The translations under genes were made by a program, and so were the position numbers. Shown here piece after piece: positions 1 to 11,111 of a stretch of DNA of 64,000 nucleotides. How positions within the stretch are numbered: the stretch's first letter is position 1; each line of letters starts with the position of its first letter. The notes below the pieces were generated by a model, which made no database searches, was not told the origin of the DNA, and saw only the letters and a program-made list of their open reading frames with translations. Location of the stretch: positions 23,732,469-23,796,468 of the forward strand of contig NC_133538.1 in the NCBI RefSeq assembly GCF_048544455.1, written 5' to 3'. The stretch is from Silene latifolia. Lineage: Eukaryota; Streptophyta; Magnoliopsida; Caryophyllales; Caryophyllaceae.

Positions 1-16
1 CCGGAAGGATAAGATC

Positions 17-1678
17 CTAGAAGGTTGTCCCGTTTTGAGGAGTAAGACATCCATGGGGAACACTCTTTTCCATTAAATGATTTAGGGTTGATAAAGACAA
101 CCTGCCACGATCGAGCATGTTTTGGATGATGTGTTTGAGCTTCCAGCACATCTCTATGTTGTGCCCATTACCCCTATGGAATAAGCAATATTGGGAACCG
201 TCCCAAAACCGGCCTCTTTTCTTGGGTGTAAGATCTGGAGTGGGGCCAATCGGTTGGATTAGTCCTTCAGAGACAAGCACTCTAAAAGCAATGGCATAAG
301 GCACGCCCAAGTCTGAAAATTGTCTTTGTGGGTTTGTGGCTCTTTCTGGCGAAGGCTCCACATATTTTACTTCGGTAATGCGGAAGGTTTTATTTTCGGG
401 AGGGGTCGCAGATGTTGAGCCCCCTCTAATGATCTCATCGATGCAAGAAAATTTTGTTGATAGGTCCTCGACGCTCTTGATGTTACAACCCTTCAAACGG
501 GATGCATAATTTGGCTGAAGGCAGTCAATGACATGTTTAACTAAAGCCTCATCTCCTTGCTGATAGGATGGCGTTGAGCCTACCTTTTTCCTTTTTACCA
601 AATGATGGGCAGAATACTCATCTTCTCGATCACCCAAATCGATGAACTTCCTATTAGGCCGCCCAGGTTCTTTATCTGGACTGGTTAAGAGTAAGGTGGA
701 AAACCTGCCATCCTCAATTCCATCTTGTATGGCGTGCTTGAGCTCGTAGCACATTTCAGTTTTATGCCCCTTGCCTCTGTGATATCGACAATATGCGTAG
801 CCATTCCAAAATTGGGTCATGTTTTCTGGTTCTGGATCCGGAGTAGGACCAATAGGTTGTAGTAATCCTTCTGAAGAAAGTATCCACAGAGCGGTGCCAT
901 ATGTTATTCCCAGATCCGTGAGTACCCTTTGATGTTTTCCCCTGATTCCAACATTGGTGTTTTTTGGGATGTTTTTGTGAGTTTTGTTTTTGTCAATCCT
1001 AGGCGGAAGTAGGATTCGGTTGTTGTCAATGGGAAGTTTTGGGGACGTTTCTTGATATTTTGAAGGGTATTTTGGCGAGGCAATTTCATGTTCTTTGTTG
1101 GTGGGTTCATGGATGTGGGAACCATCGGATGACTCCTTATTTTCAGCATTTGTTTGTTGGGGAAATGGGTGTTGGTCTTCTCCTTGGTATTCAGGTTCGT
1201 TTTCGGCATTACCAATCTTTTTCCCCAAATTAGCTACCTGAGTGTTCAAATCATCGATAGCCACTCGCAGCTTTGAGAATATGTTGTTGATGGAGACGGA
1301 GATCATGGGTACATCACTTTGTAGTCCATCTTCATTAATTGCACGAATTTTCTCATCGTCGGGAGGGATGGGATGAGAGCAATCCAAGGAAAGTTCCTCA
1401 CTGTGCCCCATTAGGTTTTCTGGAGGGTTGTTTTTGTTGTTGGCAAATAGTCGGCTTTCAAGGAGCTTAACCCTTTGCTCGATATCAGAAGAGGGAAAAT
1501 TCCCGGTTATCATGTTGTCCTCAACTTGGGAGAGACGAGTGCTCAAGTTTTCCACGGTAGCTAGGAGTCGAAGGACCATGTTGTTGGTTTCAGCATAAGT
1601 CATGGCGGATGCAGATTGATCGGCTTCTAGAGTTTCTGGTTGACGATCGATGGCACCCAAGGGATTCCTATTTGACAT
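17..1678 (-). CDS. Gag-type protein with two zinc-knuckle blocks
   Basis: Open frame of about 550 residues. I prefer the ATG at 1678 (protein begins MSNRNPLGAIDRQ); the frame stays open upstream to 1756, but that extension is Cys/Arg rich and looks non-coding. The N-terminal third has heptad-like stretches suggesting coiled coil, followed by a polar, probably disordered middle. Two homologous blocks follow, each with 'DLG..Y..A', 'SEGL.QPIGPTPD' and a C-x2-H-x4-GH-x4-C knuckle, at about 752-797 and 140-192. This knuckle followed by LKxxIQ is typical of the end of plant Ty3/gypsy Gag, where one block is what I would expect. No retrotransposon-gag capsid domain is evident, so it could be an extra leader ORF rather than the main Gag. 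Confidence 0.7.
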   Translation of the reverse strand: MSNRNPLGAIDRQPETLEADQSASAMTYAETNNMVLRLLATVENLSTRLSQVEDNMITGNFPSSDIEQRVKLLESRLFANNKNNPPENLMGHSEELSLDCSHPIPPDDEKIRAINEDGLQSDVPMISVSINNIFSKLRVAIDDLNTQVANLGKKIGNAENEPEYQGEDQHPFPQQTNAENKESSDGSHIHEPTNKEHEIASPKYPSKYQETSPKLPIDNNRILLPPRIDKNKTHKNIPKNTNVGIRGKHQRVLTDLGITYGTALWILSSEGLLQPIGPTPDPEPENMTQFWNGYAYCRYHRGKGHKTEMCYELKHAIQDGIEDGRFSTLLLTSPDKEPGRPNRKFIDLGDREDEYSAHHLVKRKKVGSTPSYQQGDEALVKHVIDCLQPNYASRLKGCNIKSVEDLSTKFSCIDEIIRGGSTSATPPENKTFRITEVKYVEPSPERATNPQRQFSDLGVPYAIAFRVLVSEGLIQPIGPTPDLTPKKRGRFWDGSQYCLFHRGNGHNIEMCWKLKHIIQNMLDRGRLSLSTLNHLMEKSVPHGCLTPQNGTTF

Positions 1679-1756
1679 AACAATGGGCGTTATAACTCGT
1701 CTTGGCAAGGGATTGCACAAACAAAGGCAAGTACGACACATATGTATGAAAGACAA

Positions 1757-2424
1757 ATAGGTCGTGAAGACGCGACGGTGTGACTAAGTTATGAGTTCAT
1801 TAAAGATCGTGAATGATCTCTTGTGTTTGAACTCTTGGTGCATGACTGTGAACTTATACTCGAGTGTCGACTTTAGCATAGTGATGCCTAGACAGACGAC
1901 TTTTGACTCAGTTTGGATGTGCGTTACTGGCATGACGCCGTTGGACAAGACACGTAAACAAACTTGACTTTTGACCCGTAATTTAGGGGAAAGATGGGTT
2001 TAATACCCGAGAGGTTTTTACTCTGCTAACGCCATTGACGATGTCGTTTACAATTAGGCGACATGACCTAGACCAGAAGGTAGGTACTAATTTCAGCAGA
2101 GACTCAACGTTATCTAGACGAATTGACTTGAAATCGGCTGGACTCTAATCGACTCGAGGGCTGAATCAGAAAGGTGGACTGAAGTTTTCCAAAATAGAGA
2201 TTTTCAAAAGATTCATTTGTCGTTTTATGGACGCCTTCCGAAGAGTAGGGATCTTTAGAAGGTCGGCCAGTTGAAGAGTTGTCTTAAGTTTATTTTCAAA
2301 AGACGGTTTGAGTTGAAATTGCGGCGGCTCTGAAAACAATGTCTTGTTTCAGAAGATGATTTTTGAAATTCCGAATCACGGATTAGAAAATCGAGAATCG
2401 AATAATTTGGACTCGTCATCACGA
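1757..2424. other. Leader of element A, no gene
   Basis: Non-coding stretch between the gag-type ORF and the repeat array. No convincing reading frame, promoter or RNA gene was seen. The last 150 bases already hold degenerate copies of the repeat unit next to it. Confidence 0.5.
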
Positions 2425-3215
2425 TGGCCATGAAAACGGTTAAGTTTGTTTTCAAAGGATTTAAAAATGGGTTGAAAATTTGAAAACGATTAAGTTTGTT
2501 TTCAAACGATGAGTTCGAATTCGAAATTTGAAAACTGTTAAATTTGTTTCAAAAGATTGAAGATTGAAAACGGTTAAATTTGTTTTCAAAGAATTGATTT
2601 TTATTTGAAATTTGAAAACGGTTCGATTTGTTTTCAAATGGTTTGAAATTGGATTTGAAATCTGAAAACGGTCAAATTTGTTTTCAAAGATTTGATTTCG
2701 AATTGAAATTTGAAAACGGTTAAATTGGTTTTCAAAGATTTGAAATTTGAAAACGGTTAGATTTGTTTTCAAAGGTTTGATTTGAAATTTGAAAACGGTT
2801 AAATTTGTTTTCAAAGAATTGATTTTGAATTGAAATTTGAAAACGGTTAAATTTCTTTTCAAAGATTTGATTTTGAATTTGAAATCTGAAAACGGTTAGG
2901 TTTGTTTTCAAAAATTTGATTTTGAATTTGAAATCTGAAAACGGTTAGATTTGTTTTCAAACATTTGAAATTGGATTTGAAATTTGAAAACGGTTAAATT
3001 TGTTTTCAAAGATTTGATTTTGAATTGCAATTTGAAAACGGTTAAATTTGTTTTCAAATATTTGAAATTTGATTGAAACCTGAAAACGGTTAAATTTGTT
3101 TTCAAATGATTTGATTTTTGATTGGAGTTTGAAAGCTGTTAAATTGGCTTTCAAATGATTTGATTTTGAATGGAATTTGAAAACGGTTAAATTTGTTTTC
3201 AAATGATTTGAAATT
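2425..3215. repeat. Tandem hairpin repeat array 1 of element A leader
   Basis: About a dozen copies, roughly 55-65 bp apart, of a unit whose core is an inverted repeat: arms TTTGAAAAC and GTTTTCAAA around a loop like GGTTAAATTT. Between cores lie variable words such as 'gatttgaaattgg'. At 3128-3155 the arms are TTTGAAAGC and GCTTTCAAA, a paired change that keeps the stem. Open frames across this block (Lys/Asn/Phe rich) are products of the repeat, not genes. Confidence 0.85.
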
Positions 3216-3229
3216 GGAAATTGTGAGGA

Positions 3230-4050
3230 TTGAATTCGTCATTACGACGGGTTAGAAAACCATTTTAGCCCTGAAAGACGGTATGCAAATCGAAAATTGT
3301 GATAATTGAAATCGTCATTACGACGGCTTAGTAAAGCCAAATTTGATTTCGAAGACGAGATTTGAAATTTGGAAAGTTGCACGGGTTAGAATCGGCATTA
3401 CGACGGTTTGAAAAACGTTTCTGTTTAAAAAAAAAATGATTTTGAATTTTGAAAATTCGAGGGTAGAATTCGTCATTACGATGGCGTAAAAGGACGCTTT
3501 GAGAATGCAACGGTCGGCGATAGACCGAGGTTTGAAATGGCCATTATGACGACGTAAGAGGGTATTTTGAAATGGTTTGTGAAGACCAAGATTTGAAATC
3601 GTCATTACAACGACATAAAAGGTGGATTTGAAATGGTTATAAAAACCGGGTTTTGAAATGGCCATTATAACGGCGTAAAAAGGTGCTTTGAAATGGTTAT
3701 AAAAACTGGGTTTTGAAATGGCCATTATAACGGCATAAAAAGGTGCTTAGAAACGATTGTAAAAACTGGGTTTGAAAATCGTCATTACGACGGCCTAGAA
3801 AGGTGTGTTGAAATGGTTGTAGAAAACCTGATTTGAAAATCGTCATTACGACGGCCTAGAAAGGCGTGTTGAAATGGTTATAAAAACCGGATTTGAAAAT
3901 CGTCATTATGACGGCCTAGGAAGGCGTGTTGAAATGGTTATAAAAAACCGGGTTTCAAAATCGTCATTACGACGGCCTAAAAAGGCGTGCAACGGTCGGC
4001 AAAAGACCGAGGTTTTAAACGGCCATTATAACGGCGCAAAAAGGTGATTT
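3230..4050. repeat. Tandem repeat array 2 of element A leader, about 70-bp unit
   Basis: Roughly eleven degenerate copies. Each contains a 'GTCATTACGAC' or 'GCCATTATAACGGC' word, then a short stem such as GGTT...AACC, GGCTT...AAGCC or GCC...GGC, then 'TTTGAAATGG'. Two copies (near 3508 and 3989) carry CGGTC...GACCG instead. Units are most alike between 3620 and 3990. No coding function is suggested. Confidence 0.8.
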
Positions 4051-4483
4051 TGAAAGTTTTAAAATGACACGGAAGGACTTATGATCAAGTAGCACATAAG
4101 CACTCGCAGTTCATTATATTATGCATTATGGTGACACGGGTTTTGGCTAAAAAGGGTGGGTTACACACCAAGCAATCAAACCCCGATTTGCGAGAGAGAT
4201 ACCAATCCAAACAAAATGTGTAAGGAGGGTGCCCTAGCCTCGTGCTCGAAAGTGACGAAACAGAAATGTGTAACGTTAACGGTATGCTTGACTCAATCGG
4301 GATTCAAAACGCGGGGATGAGTAAACTCACGCCGACGGGACAAGCCAATTGGTCGAAAAGGGTTAGGTTGTGGGCCCGGACAAGGAACCCGACCGTGACC
4401 GTAATATCAATTAATGCATTCCAACCAAGACCTCGTTCGAGTCTCACCATCTAGGGATCACAAAGACGTAAGTGTCCTAGTTT
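4051..4483. other. Proximal leader of element A
   Basis: Single-copy sequence between repeat array 2 and the primer binding site. A 70-codon open stretch on the plus strand (4242-4454) has no recognisable domain and runs against the element, so I do not call a gene. Confidence 0.45.
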
Positions 4484-4501
4484 TCCCCAGCAGAGTCGCC
4501 A
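4484..4501 (-). other. Primer binding site of element A
   Basis: On the minus strand this reads TGGCGACTCTGCTGGGGA, three bases from the LTR edge. The same 18 bases occur beside element B's LTR at 18572-18589, an internal cross-check. It fixes the element's orientation as minus. Confidence 0.85.
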
Positions 4502-4504
4502 ATC

Positions 4505-7097
4505 TATGGACATGGGCCACGTCTCGGTCTGCAGATTTGGGCCGCTAGCCGGTCCGCGGTCGCGGGCCACCTGCACGCCAAGCCAAACTGTGGACACGCA
4601 GCGGTCTTTTGAAAGCCACGCTCGGCGGCGTAAAAATGCTTTCGACCGGATCGCTTTAGATCGGTCGGTTTCGTCTCGGTAAAGGTCTCGAAACGATGCA
4701 GAGATGTTCGGAGTCGCCACCAAGCATTTATGGGATGCTTGGAACTCGTTCGAATCCACTTTATACCTAGGTCAACCAAGGCAAAAAGCGGAGTTTGACA
4801 TAGGTACTAAAGATAAGGACTCGTCCCCCTTTAAGCATTCTATGCCTAAAATGACTCTCGTACGCCCTGAAAAAGGCCATCCACTATCCAAAGGTTCTGA
4901 GTAAGGGGTTAGGGTACGTATTGGGAAGCCCTTTAATCGGACACCCAATCCCGCCCGTGTTAGCGGCCTCTATTGATCGATCGTGGTTGTTTAAGTGCAA
5001 AAGTTGATAAAACGGTGTAAATGTGTGAATGCACATCAAAAATTCTTAACCTAAATGTGAAAGCTTTCTATGTTAGTTGGTTTAATCCAAGTATCAAGTA
5101 TAAGATGTCGAGTTAGATTTAGATTGATTTGCATGTGAAAACGGAAATTGAACATCCATTTACCAAATTTGGATTATGATGCTTAACACGATCCATTTAT
5201 TTGAAAAAGGATGTTAAATGACAAAGTGTAAAAACGTAAGTTTGTCAATCTGATCCGTCATGTATTCGGATTAACCGTAATCGGGATCGTCCTAGACAAG
5301 TGATAAAAATGAGGCAAAACGGCGCCAGGCAGCCCCATTGTTGCGCGAGCCTATTGGCGATGGAAGGGGCTCTGCCCTGGTTTTGAAATGTGAAGACCGG
5401 CGGTCCCTTGGGGCGCAAGCCATGAGCCGACCCAAAGGGGCGTCTCCTGGTTTTTGAAAAGGTTGTTTAAAACCGTATTTATGATGAAATATTTGCAAAT
5501 ATGATTTCCATGACTCGGAATAATTACTATTATGTTAGTAATATTCGTTGTCGGAGTTGCATGTTTGGAAAGCATAATAAAATGGTAAAGGAAAATGTTT
5601 AATTTGAACTAATTATGTTAAGTTCAATTATTTGTAATTAGTCAAGTTTGTCATCGTACTCGGATTAAACCGACATGGTATAAAGAACCAAGGATGATTA
5701 TGAATTATGACTAATATGTTTACAAATGTAAACAAATGAGAAAAATGGTAAATAAAAGAAAAGGGTGTTAAAATACCCATTAAAATGTAATTAACCAATA
5801 ATATCATCGAGTAACGGAATAAACCGTCATGGTATAAAGAACCAAGGATGATTTTTGTAATGGTCAAAATATGTTTAACATAAAAATGAATTAAAACATT
5901 TAAAATGGTAAAAACCGTAAAAGGAAAGAAGTAAGAATAAAAGAAAGTGTTGAAGACCCATAAGAGGCGCGAGCTCCCTTGCATAACAAGGAGCTTCTGT
6001 CTCAGGTCAAAACTCAGTTTTGGCTCGTCTAACCTATATTTGAACCGTGTTATTCATTGTTCATGTTTATAAAGTTATGAAAACAGTAAAGACATGGAAT
6101 AAATGAGATATTTACACCCTCAAACTTACGTGTATTGATGTATGCGAAGTAGACGACTTTATAGACGGTTTTCTCGTTGTGACTAATCACGATCAAAGAA
6201 GTTTAAAAAGAGTGCCTTAAAAAAGGATTTTGTTTTGAAAATGAGTTGAAAGCATGTTAATTAAAACATGTTGATTAATGTTGAGTTGGTCGAATGGGCC
6301 GGTCGAATGCACGGCGACGGTACCAAACAATATGTGTAAGGCTTGTGTTTACGATCGGTAGGTTGTAAACACGTGTCGATTTTGTGACTTACGAAGTCTA
6401 GTATAGAAGTTTAAGGGAGATGTGAGGGGACGGACGCTCGCGTGAAGATTGTGTTGTGTGATGGTGGGTATTTATAGAGAAATGTGGGATGGTAGGTCGG
6501 TTGTGTTTGCTTAGAGACTAAGCGGACACCTGCTTTATGCGCGGGGTACCCTGTGACTCAATGGGGTGTACTGTCCCTTTCACAAATTTGGATTTTGCAT
6601 TTGTTCTAACCAATGCTTTGTTGGTTGTGATTTGTGGTCTTTGAGGTTTTCTTAGCCATGTAAGCTTTCTCTTAGGTGATATTTGGGGTAGGTATTTTGT
6701 GTCTTTGACTCGGGTTTGACCCGTGTGAATCGGGATTTGAATTTCGAGTCGATTTTTGGCTCGGTGTCGGTTTAGACTCTAAATAGGGTCATTTTAATGG
6801 AAATGACATGATGAAAACATTCATGGCATTATTTTTGACATACGAGATTTGGGTTGACTCAGGTTGACTCGAGTTGCAGGTTTCTGAGTCGGTTTTGGGT
6901 CCGAAGACGGTTTTAACTCTAAATAGTGTTATTTTAATACAAATGAAGTTAGAAAACTTTTCGAAATCATTTTTCATATTCGAGTAGTGCATTAAACCGT
7001 CTCATATATAGCCAATCCACGCACGCATATCAAAAACACGTTATAGACCGATCATCATCGGGTGGTTTTTGGAAGGTGCGGATATTGGGTATCTACA
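4505..7097 (-). mobile_element. 5' LTR of element A
   Basis: About 2.6 kb. On the minus strand it starts TGTAGATACCCAATATCC and ends near TGTCCATA next to the primer site, so the terminal CA has decayed. It aligns along most of its length with the solo LTR at 27852-30234, for example the block around 'CTTTCGACCGGAT' and the 'GGTACCAAACAAT' block near 6320. It carries several GGCGCGAGC-type words (5341, 5410, 5964), each followed by GGCTCT- or GAGCTTCT-like sequence. Open frames inside are not supported. Confidence 0.8.
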
Positions 7098-8793
7098 CCA
7101 TCATCCCAACACAAGGTTAAAGTATCCATCATCCCAGTATAAAACTGGGGTATCTATCATCCCAATACAAAACTGAGGTATCCAATGCAAATGCCATGCC
7201 AATATAAAAATTATCTCTGACACGAGGTTGTGGTATCCAATGCAAATGAAATTCCAATGAATAATAAATAACAATAACCAATCATTTCAGACGTGAAGCT
7301 GAGGTATCCAACAACAATAATAATCTGTATCCAAGAATCCATCCAATTCACATTACTTTTATAATTTTCACAAACCATTAATAATTACATGAGTTGAGTA
7401 GTTATCCTACCTTTTCAGCAATTACTCCAATTAGCAATCCAAGCAAATTAATTAAAGGTATTCTTCAACCAAAACTGTCACCTAAGAAAAGCAATAACTA
7501 TAATCACTAACTTAATCATTCACTATATATAATTTATTAATTATAATTTACGCGAGATACTAAACTAAAACTCATCTCAAACCATTAAACCAGCACCCAT
7601 AACCCTTGGCCAATACACGGTTTGCCGATGTTCAACACCACCCCCACACACCCTTGATACATGGCCTAGTCACGACCATCACCACCCTTCTTCACCACTT
7701 ACTCAACCACCCACAGCCACGGCTTCAGCCAACCTAACCACCACCATTAACAGGTCCACACATGGTCCCACGCTCATGCCCTAACTCCCATCCTTACACA
7801 CCAACCACAACAACAACACATAGAGCACAACCAAAACCCAACCACCACACGCCACCAGCAGCCACGACCGTGTCTCCTCTTACCTACAATGGGTCCAATG
7901 GCAGCGCCCCCTTCCCCTGGTCAAAGTTGAATCGAGCACATGGTGGTTAAATCCCCTTTAAGGTCACGGTTCCAACGTAAACCAACAATAACCAAAGACC
8001 CCCTTTGAAATCCGGCAACCACCACGTAAGACACCCTTTTACCACTCACGACCACCCTTTGTGGTTGACTCACCGCCATGGTCTAACCCCAATCCAGGTC
8101 CGGTCGTAAGTTAGGCGACACAAGGGTTTAAACCGTGTTCAATCACACGCCAAAACCCGACAACCACCTTAAAACCAAGCCCTAGGCCGGTCAACGTCAG
8201 TCAATGACTGGTGCGGGTAAGTCACAGTGGTCCACGACAGAGACATGATCATGGTCAGATTATAAGTTGGTCTTATACACGGTTTATTGAAGAAAATACG
8301 AGTTGAGTTATATTATGAGACGGTCTTATGAAAACTTACCTTGAGACGATAATTTAAGACAAGTTCTTCCATTTTTCTCCCTTCTAGATCTCCCCCTCTC
8401 TCTATTATTGTGTTTATGAATTATGAGTGAATAAGGGTCATTATAAGGCTTGTGTCTTCTATTTATAGTAGTAAGGTAAGTCATATAGAAAGGTATTAGG
8501 AAACTATAATATATACTATTAACCTATCAATTATATTATACACTATTATTATTATAGTATTAATTAAATAATTAATTATTCTATACTACATACTCGGTTT
8601 ACATGAGCCCAATTCACTATTCCGACTCATTCATCCTTTTATTATTTATTCCGTCTCATAGCATATCCCATAATTAATAAATATCTCTTATAAAATACTC
8701 AAACATAATTCATAAAACGTATTTTAAAAGCACATTTTAATATTTCCACCATCTGACTAACCACTATCCAAACCTTAAATTACGTGGTATTAC
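7098..8793 (-). mobile_element. Probable old chromovirus LTR remnant
   Basis: Single-copy AT-rich sequence with no convincing gene. Its right edge, read on the minus strand, begins TGTAATACCACG, close to the TGTAATACTACG that starts the chromovirus LTR at 53823. A short degenerate repeat around 'GGTATC(C/T)A...AATACAAAACTG' occurs three or four times between 7110 and 7320. The left edge is cut by element A's LTR. The assignment rests mainly on the terminal bases and is weak. Confidence 0.35.
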
Positions 8794-9369
8794 AACTCTA
8801 GCACAGCCCGAATGAAAATCTATACTAAGACACTGAACTGGTTTTCCATAAGAAGTATATTGATATTGGCATCTCACACTTTGTTGTTTATGAACTTTGA
8901 TTTGGTTTTCAACTGTTCAATACTTAATTATGTTTTTAAACATATTATGATTTGTTAATGGTTTCATTTCTCAAGTATTTGATTATTTTATCATTTACTT
9001 GTTTTAACTCGATGAAATGTGTCTGGGAGAACGCCTGAGTTACTCCCCATTGATTATGGTTGTTATGTGTATAACATGACAGGTGTTACATTTTGCCGGG
9101 GTTCGAGTCAGAGCTCGCGAGCATTAGATACTACTCTTTTGTTTTTCATTTAATTTTGGATATTGTTGTTCAACTATTTCGAAGTTTTAATTTTTAGCCC
9201 TTTTTAACAAAAGTGGAAATTGTATTGACTTACTTTTTCGTGAATGTTTCGACTGGATTTTATTTATAATAATCTGAGTTTGATATTTAGTTTTGTCAGT
9301 GTGTTATTTAATCTCATTCAACAATATTTCCGCCATTGTTTTACGCTAGATTTTATAGAGGATTATAGT
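8794..9369. other. Non-coding stretch, possibly LTR end of the chromovirus
   Basis: No gene seen. It lies immediately upstream of a tRNA-iMet-type primer site, so its right part is probably the end of a 5' LTR. I could not match it to the 3' LTR that begins near 26979. Confidence 0.35.
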
Positions 9370-9381
9370 TAGTATCAGAGC
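9370..9381 (+). other. Degenerate primer binding site of the chromovirus
   Basis: Reads TAGTATCAGAGC, one base from the TGGTATCAGAGC complementary to initiator tRNA-Met that many plant Ty3/gypsy and copia elements use. Its place just before gag-type coding remains supports the reading. Confidence 0.6.
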
Positions 9382-9554
9382 ATCACTACTTTCGACGCTC
9401 ACACTTTGATCTTTAGGTAAAAAGACTAACAAATGATTGGACAAGTTAAAATCGTTTAGTGAGAGATGGGTAGAAACCATAAGGACTTTTTTTCTAGCCT
9501 ATGTGGTCATGTAACTCAGTGACTAGCATTGATTTTGTGTTTTATTTCCTTTAC

Positions 9555-10012
9555 CAAAGTTTAAAGGAAGAGGTCGTGGACGTGCTGCTGCTCCCACGGA
9601 ACCGTTTCAAAGAAGTGCTCGATTTAAGAAGTTGCGTACTACTCCCCATCATGAAGAGAAGAGAGGACTGTTCTATTATGTGTGCCGCAACCCGATCCAT
9701 CCAGGCGAGGCTTGTAGAGGAGTTCCTATCATCTGCTTATATTGCAAAGAGCCTAGCCACAAACCCTATCAATGCCCAAAAAAGAGAATAGTTGCTGCTC
9801 CAACTACTAAGACAAATGTGACAGCTGCTACAAAGACTGGCGCCCCTCTAGGGAAAGATTATCATGGATCTGTCATTACCTATTATCGTTGCAGAGAAGC
9901 TATCTACAAGTCATTCCTGTGCCCTAAGAGGAACCCTATGGTGACTGCTGTTGCAAGTTCTTTTACTGCTTCCCGACGTGTTTCCTACTTAGGCATGCCT
10001 GAGGCTGAGGCT
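9555..10012 (+). pseudogene. Gag tail of a chromovirus (zinc knuckle), decayed
   Basis: The frame opens upstream of the ATG at 9632. It reads an Arg/Gly/Ala-rich linker, then a C-x2-C-x4-H-x4-C knuckle (CLYCKEPSHKPYQC, about 9734-9775). A second cysteine cluster near 9885-9920 has lost the spacing of a knuckle. This is the order seen at the C-terminus of Tekay-type Gag. No capsid domain precedes it in frame and the protease is not recognisable after it. Residues beyond about 10012 look non-coding although the frame stays open to 10198. Confidence 0.6.
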
Positions 10013-10198
10013 GGCCCAGACATGATCTCTGTTATTTACCTGGTCCCTGATCGCTATTTTTGCTCCTCAACTCTTTTCCGCTTTAGCTGCTTTCCATTTC
10101 TTTCATATAAGTTTTCGTCACCTATTTTGGCGAATGAATCTGCTTGTGAGACTTCATCCCTTCCTATCTATTCTCTTGAGATTCACTGGTTAGACTGA

Positions 10199-11106
10199 CC
10201 CTTCCTTGGTGAGTTTTGATAGAACTTATGTGCATTTGTGGTTTAGTCGAGCCTTGTTACTTATGGTTTGAGGATATTAAGTTTTATCTTTAATGCTTAA
10301 TCGTGTAAGAGCTTTTACTCCTTAAGGATGAACTTGAATAGTGACTAGTGGTTAACGGATTTGGGATTTTGGCTTAAATGTTGGCTTTGGAATTTAGGTA
10401 GCTTGCATAACTAGAAGTGATTGAGTCTTTTATTGTAACCATGTATCATTATTGGTTGACCTAGATTAATCGCAGTTTCTATTCTTATGGATGATGAAAG
10501 GTTGTAACCTTTGAACTTTTGGTTGTGTGAGGTATCATTACTTGAGTTGATTAATGTTAACCTTGTGTACAAGGGGTGTCCTTACACAATCGTAGTTTTG
10601 ATTGATTGTGATGATCTGAGGAATGTATGATTTTGAAGTAGGGAAATGTGTATACCATCGTATCTTAATATCTTAACCCTAGTAAAAGAGATGCTTGAGG
10701 GATATTTAGTGCGAATTGCCTTAAAAGGTAGTTTTTTGGCTGGGAACTATTAGATCTATAAGATTGTGGCTCAGTTGAGTTTATAACCTCCTAGTTGTTG
10801 CAATGTTATGATTCAGAATTTAATTGACTTTTAAGAGACCTTGATTGAATAAGGTTGTCAGATGGTGGATTTTTGTTTGGTGTTTCATAACATGAGGAGT
10901 CTTATGGATTTAGTAATAACCTTGTTGCTTTGGTTGCGATCTTAGAAGAGTAGAATATTTGAGTGTAGTATGTCTTATTTTGATTATTCTGGGTTTAGAA
11001 TTTTTCTCGAGTGTAATCTTGATGAGTTTTAAGTGCCTTACCAGTTGATTGGATTAGTCGTGTTTTGATTACTTGTGGAATTTCGGTTTGTAACATTGGA
11101 TGTTGA
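10199..11106. other. Decayed internal region of the chromovirus
   Basis: No open frame of note and no recognisable pol motif. It belongs to the host element into which element B inserted: the first bases right of element B (25995 on) continue it. Confidence 0.4.
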
Positions 11107-11111
11107 ACTAC
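11107..11111. repeat. Target-site duplication ACTAC (left copy, element B)
   Basis: ACTAC directly precedes the LTR start TGTGAG at 11112 and is repeated at 25995-25999 directly after the other LTR ends in TCTACA. Confidence 0.85.

Larger units (their letters stand above)
1..7097 (-). mobile_element. Tat/Ogre-like LTR retrotransposon A (cut by the left window edge)
   Basis: Reading right to left, the window shows an LTR (4505-7097), a primer binding site touching it (4484-4501), a 2.7 kb leader full of tandem repeats, and a gag-type ORF running off near base 17. The primer site TGGCGACTCTGCTGGGGA is the type I associate with Tat/Ogre elements; the tRNA-Arg assignment is from memory. A long leader before gag is also usual for that lineage. 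Protease, reverse transcriptase and integrase would lie left of base 1 and cannot be judged. The solo LTR at 27852-30234 belongs to a related family. Confidence 0.8.

Noticed and set aside
2461..3202. Minus-strand open frames of up to 133 codons, Lys/Asn/Phe rich
   Set aside because: They follow the hairpin repeat unit and change frame with each irregular unit; no start context or domain.
7762..7950. 62-codon Thr/Pro/His-rich ORF
   Set aside because: Low-complexity CCA/ACA-rich DNA inside an LTR remnant.
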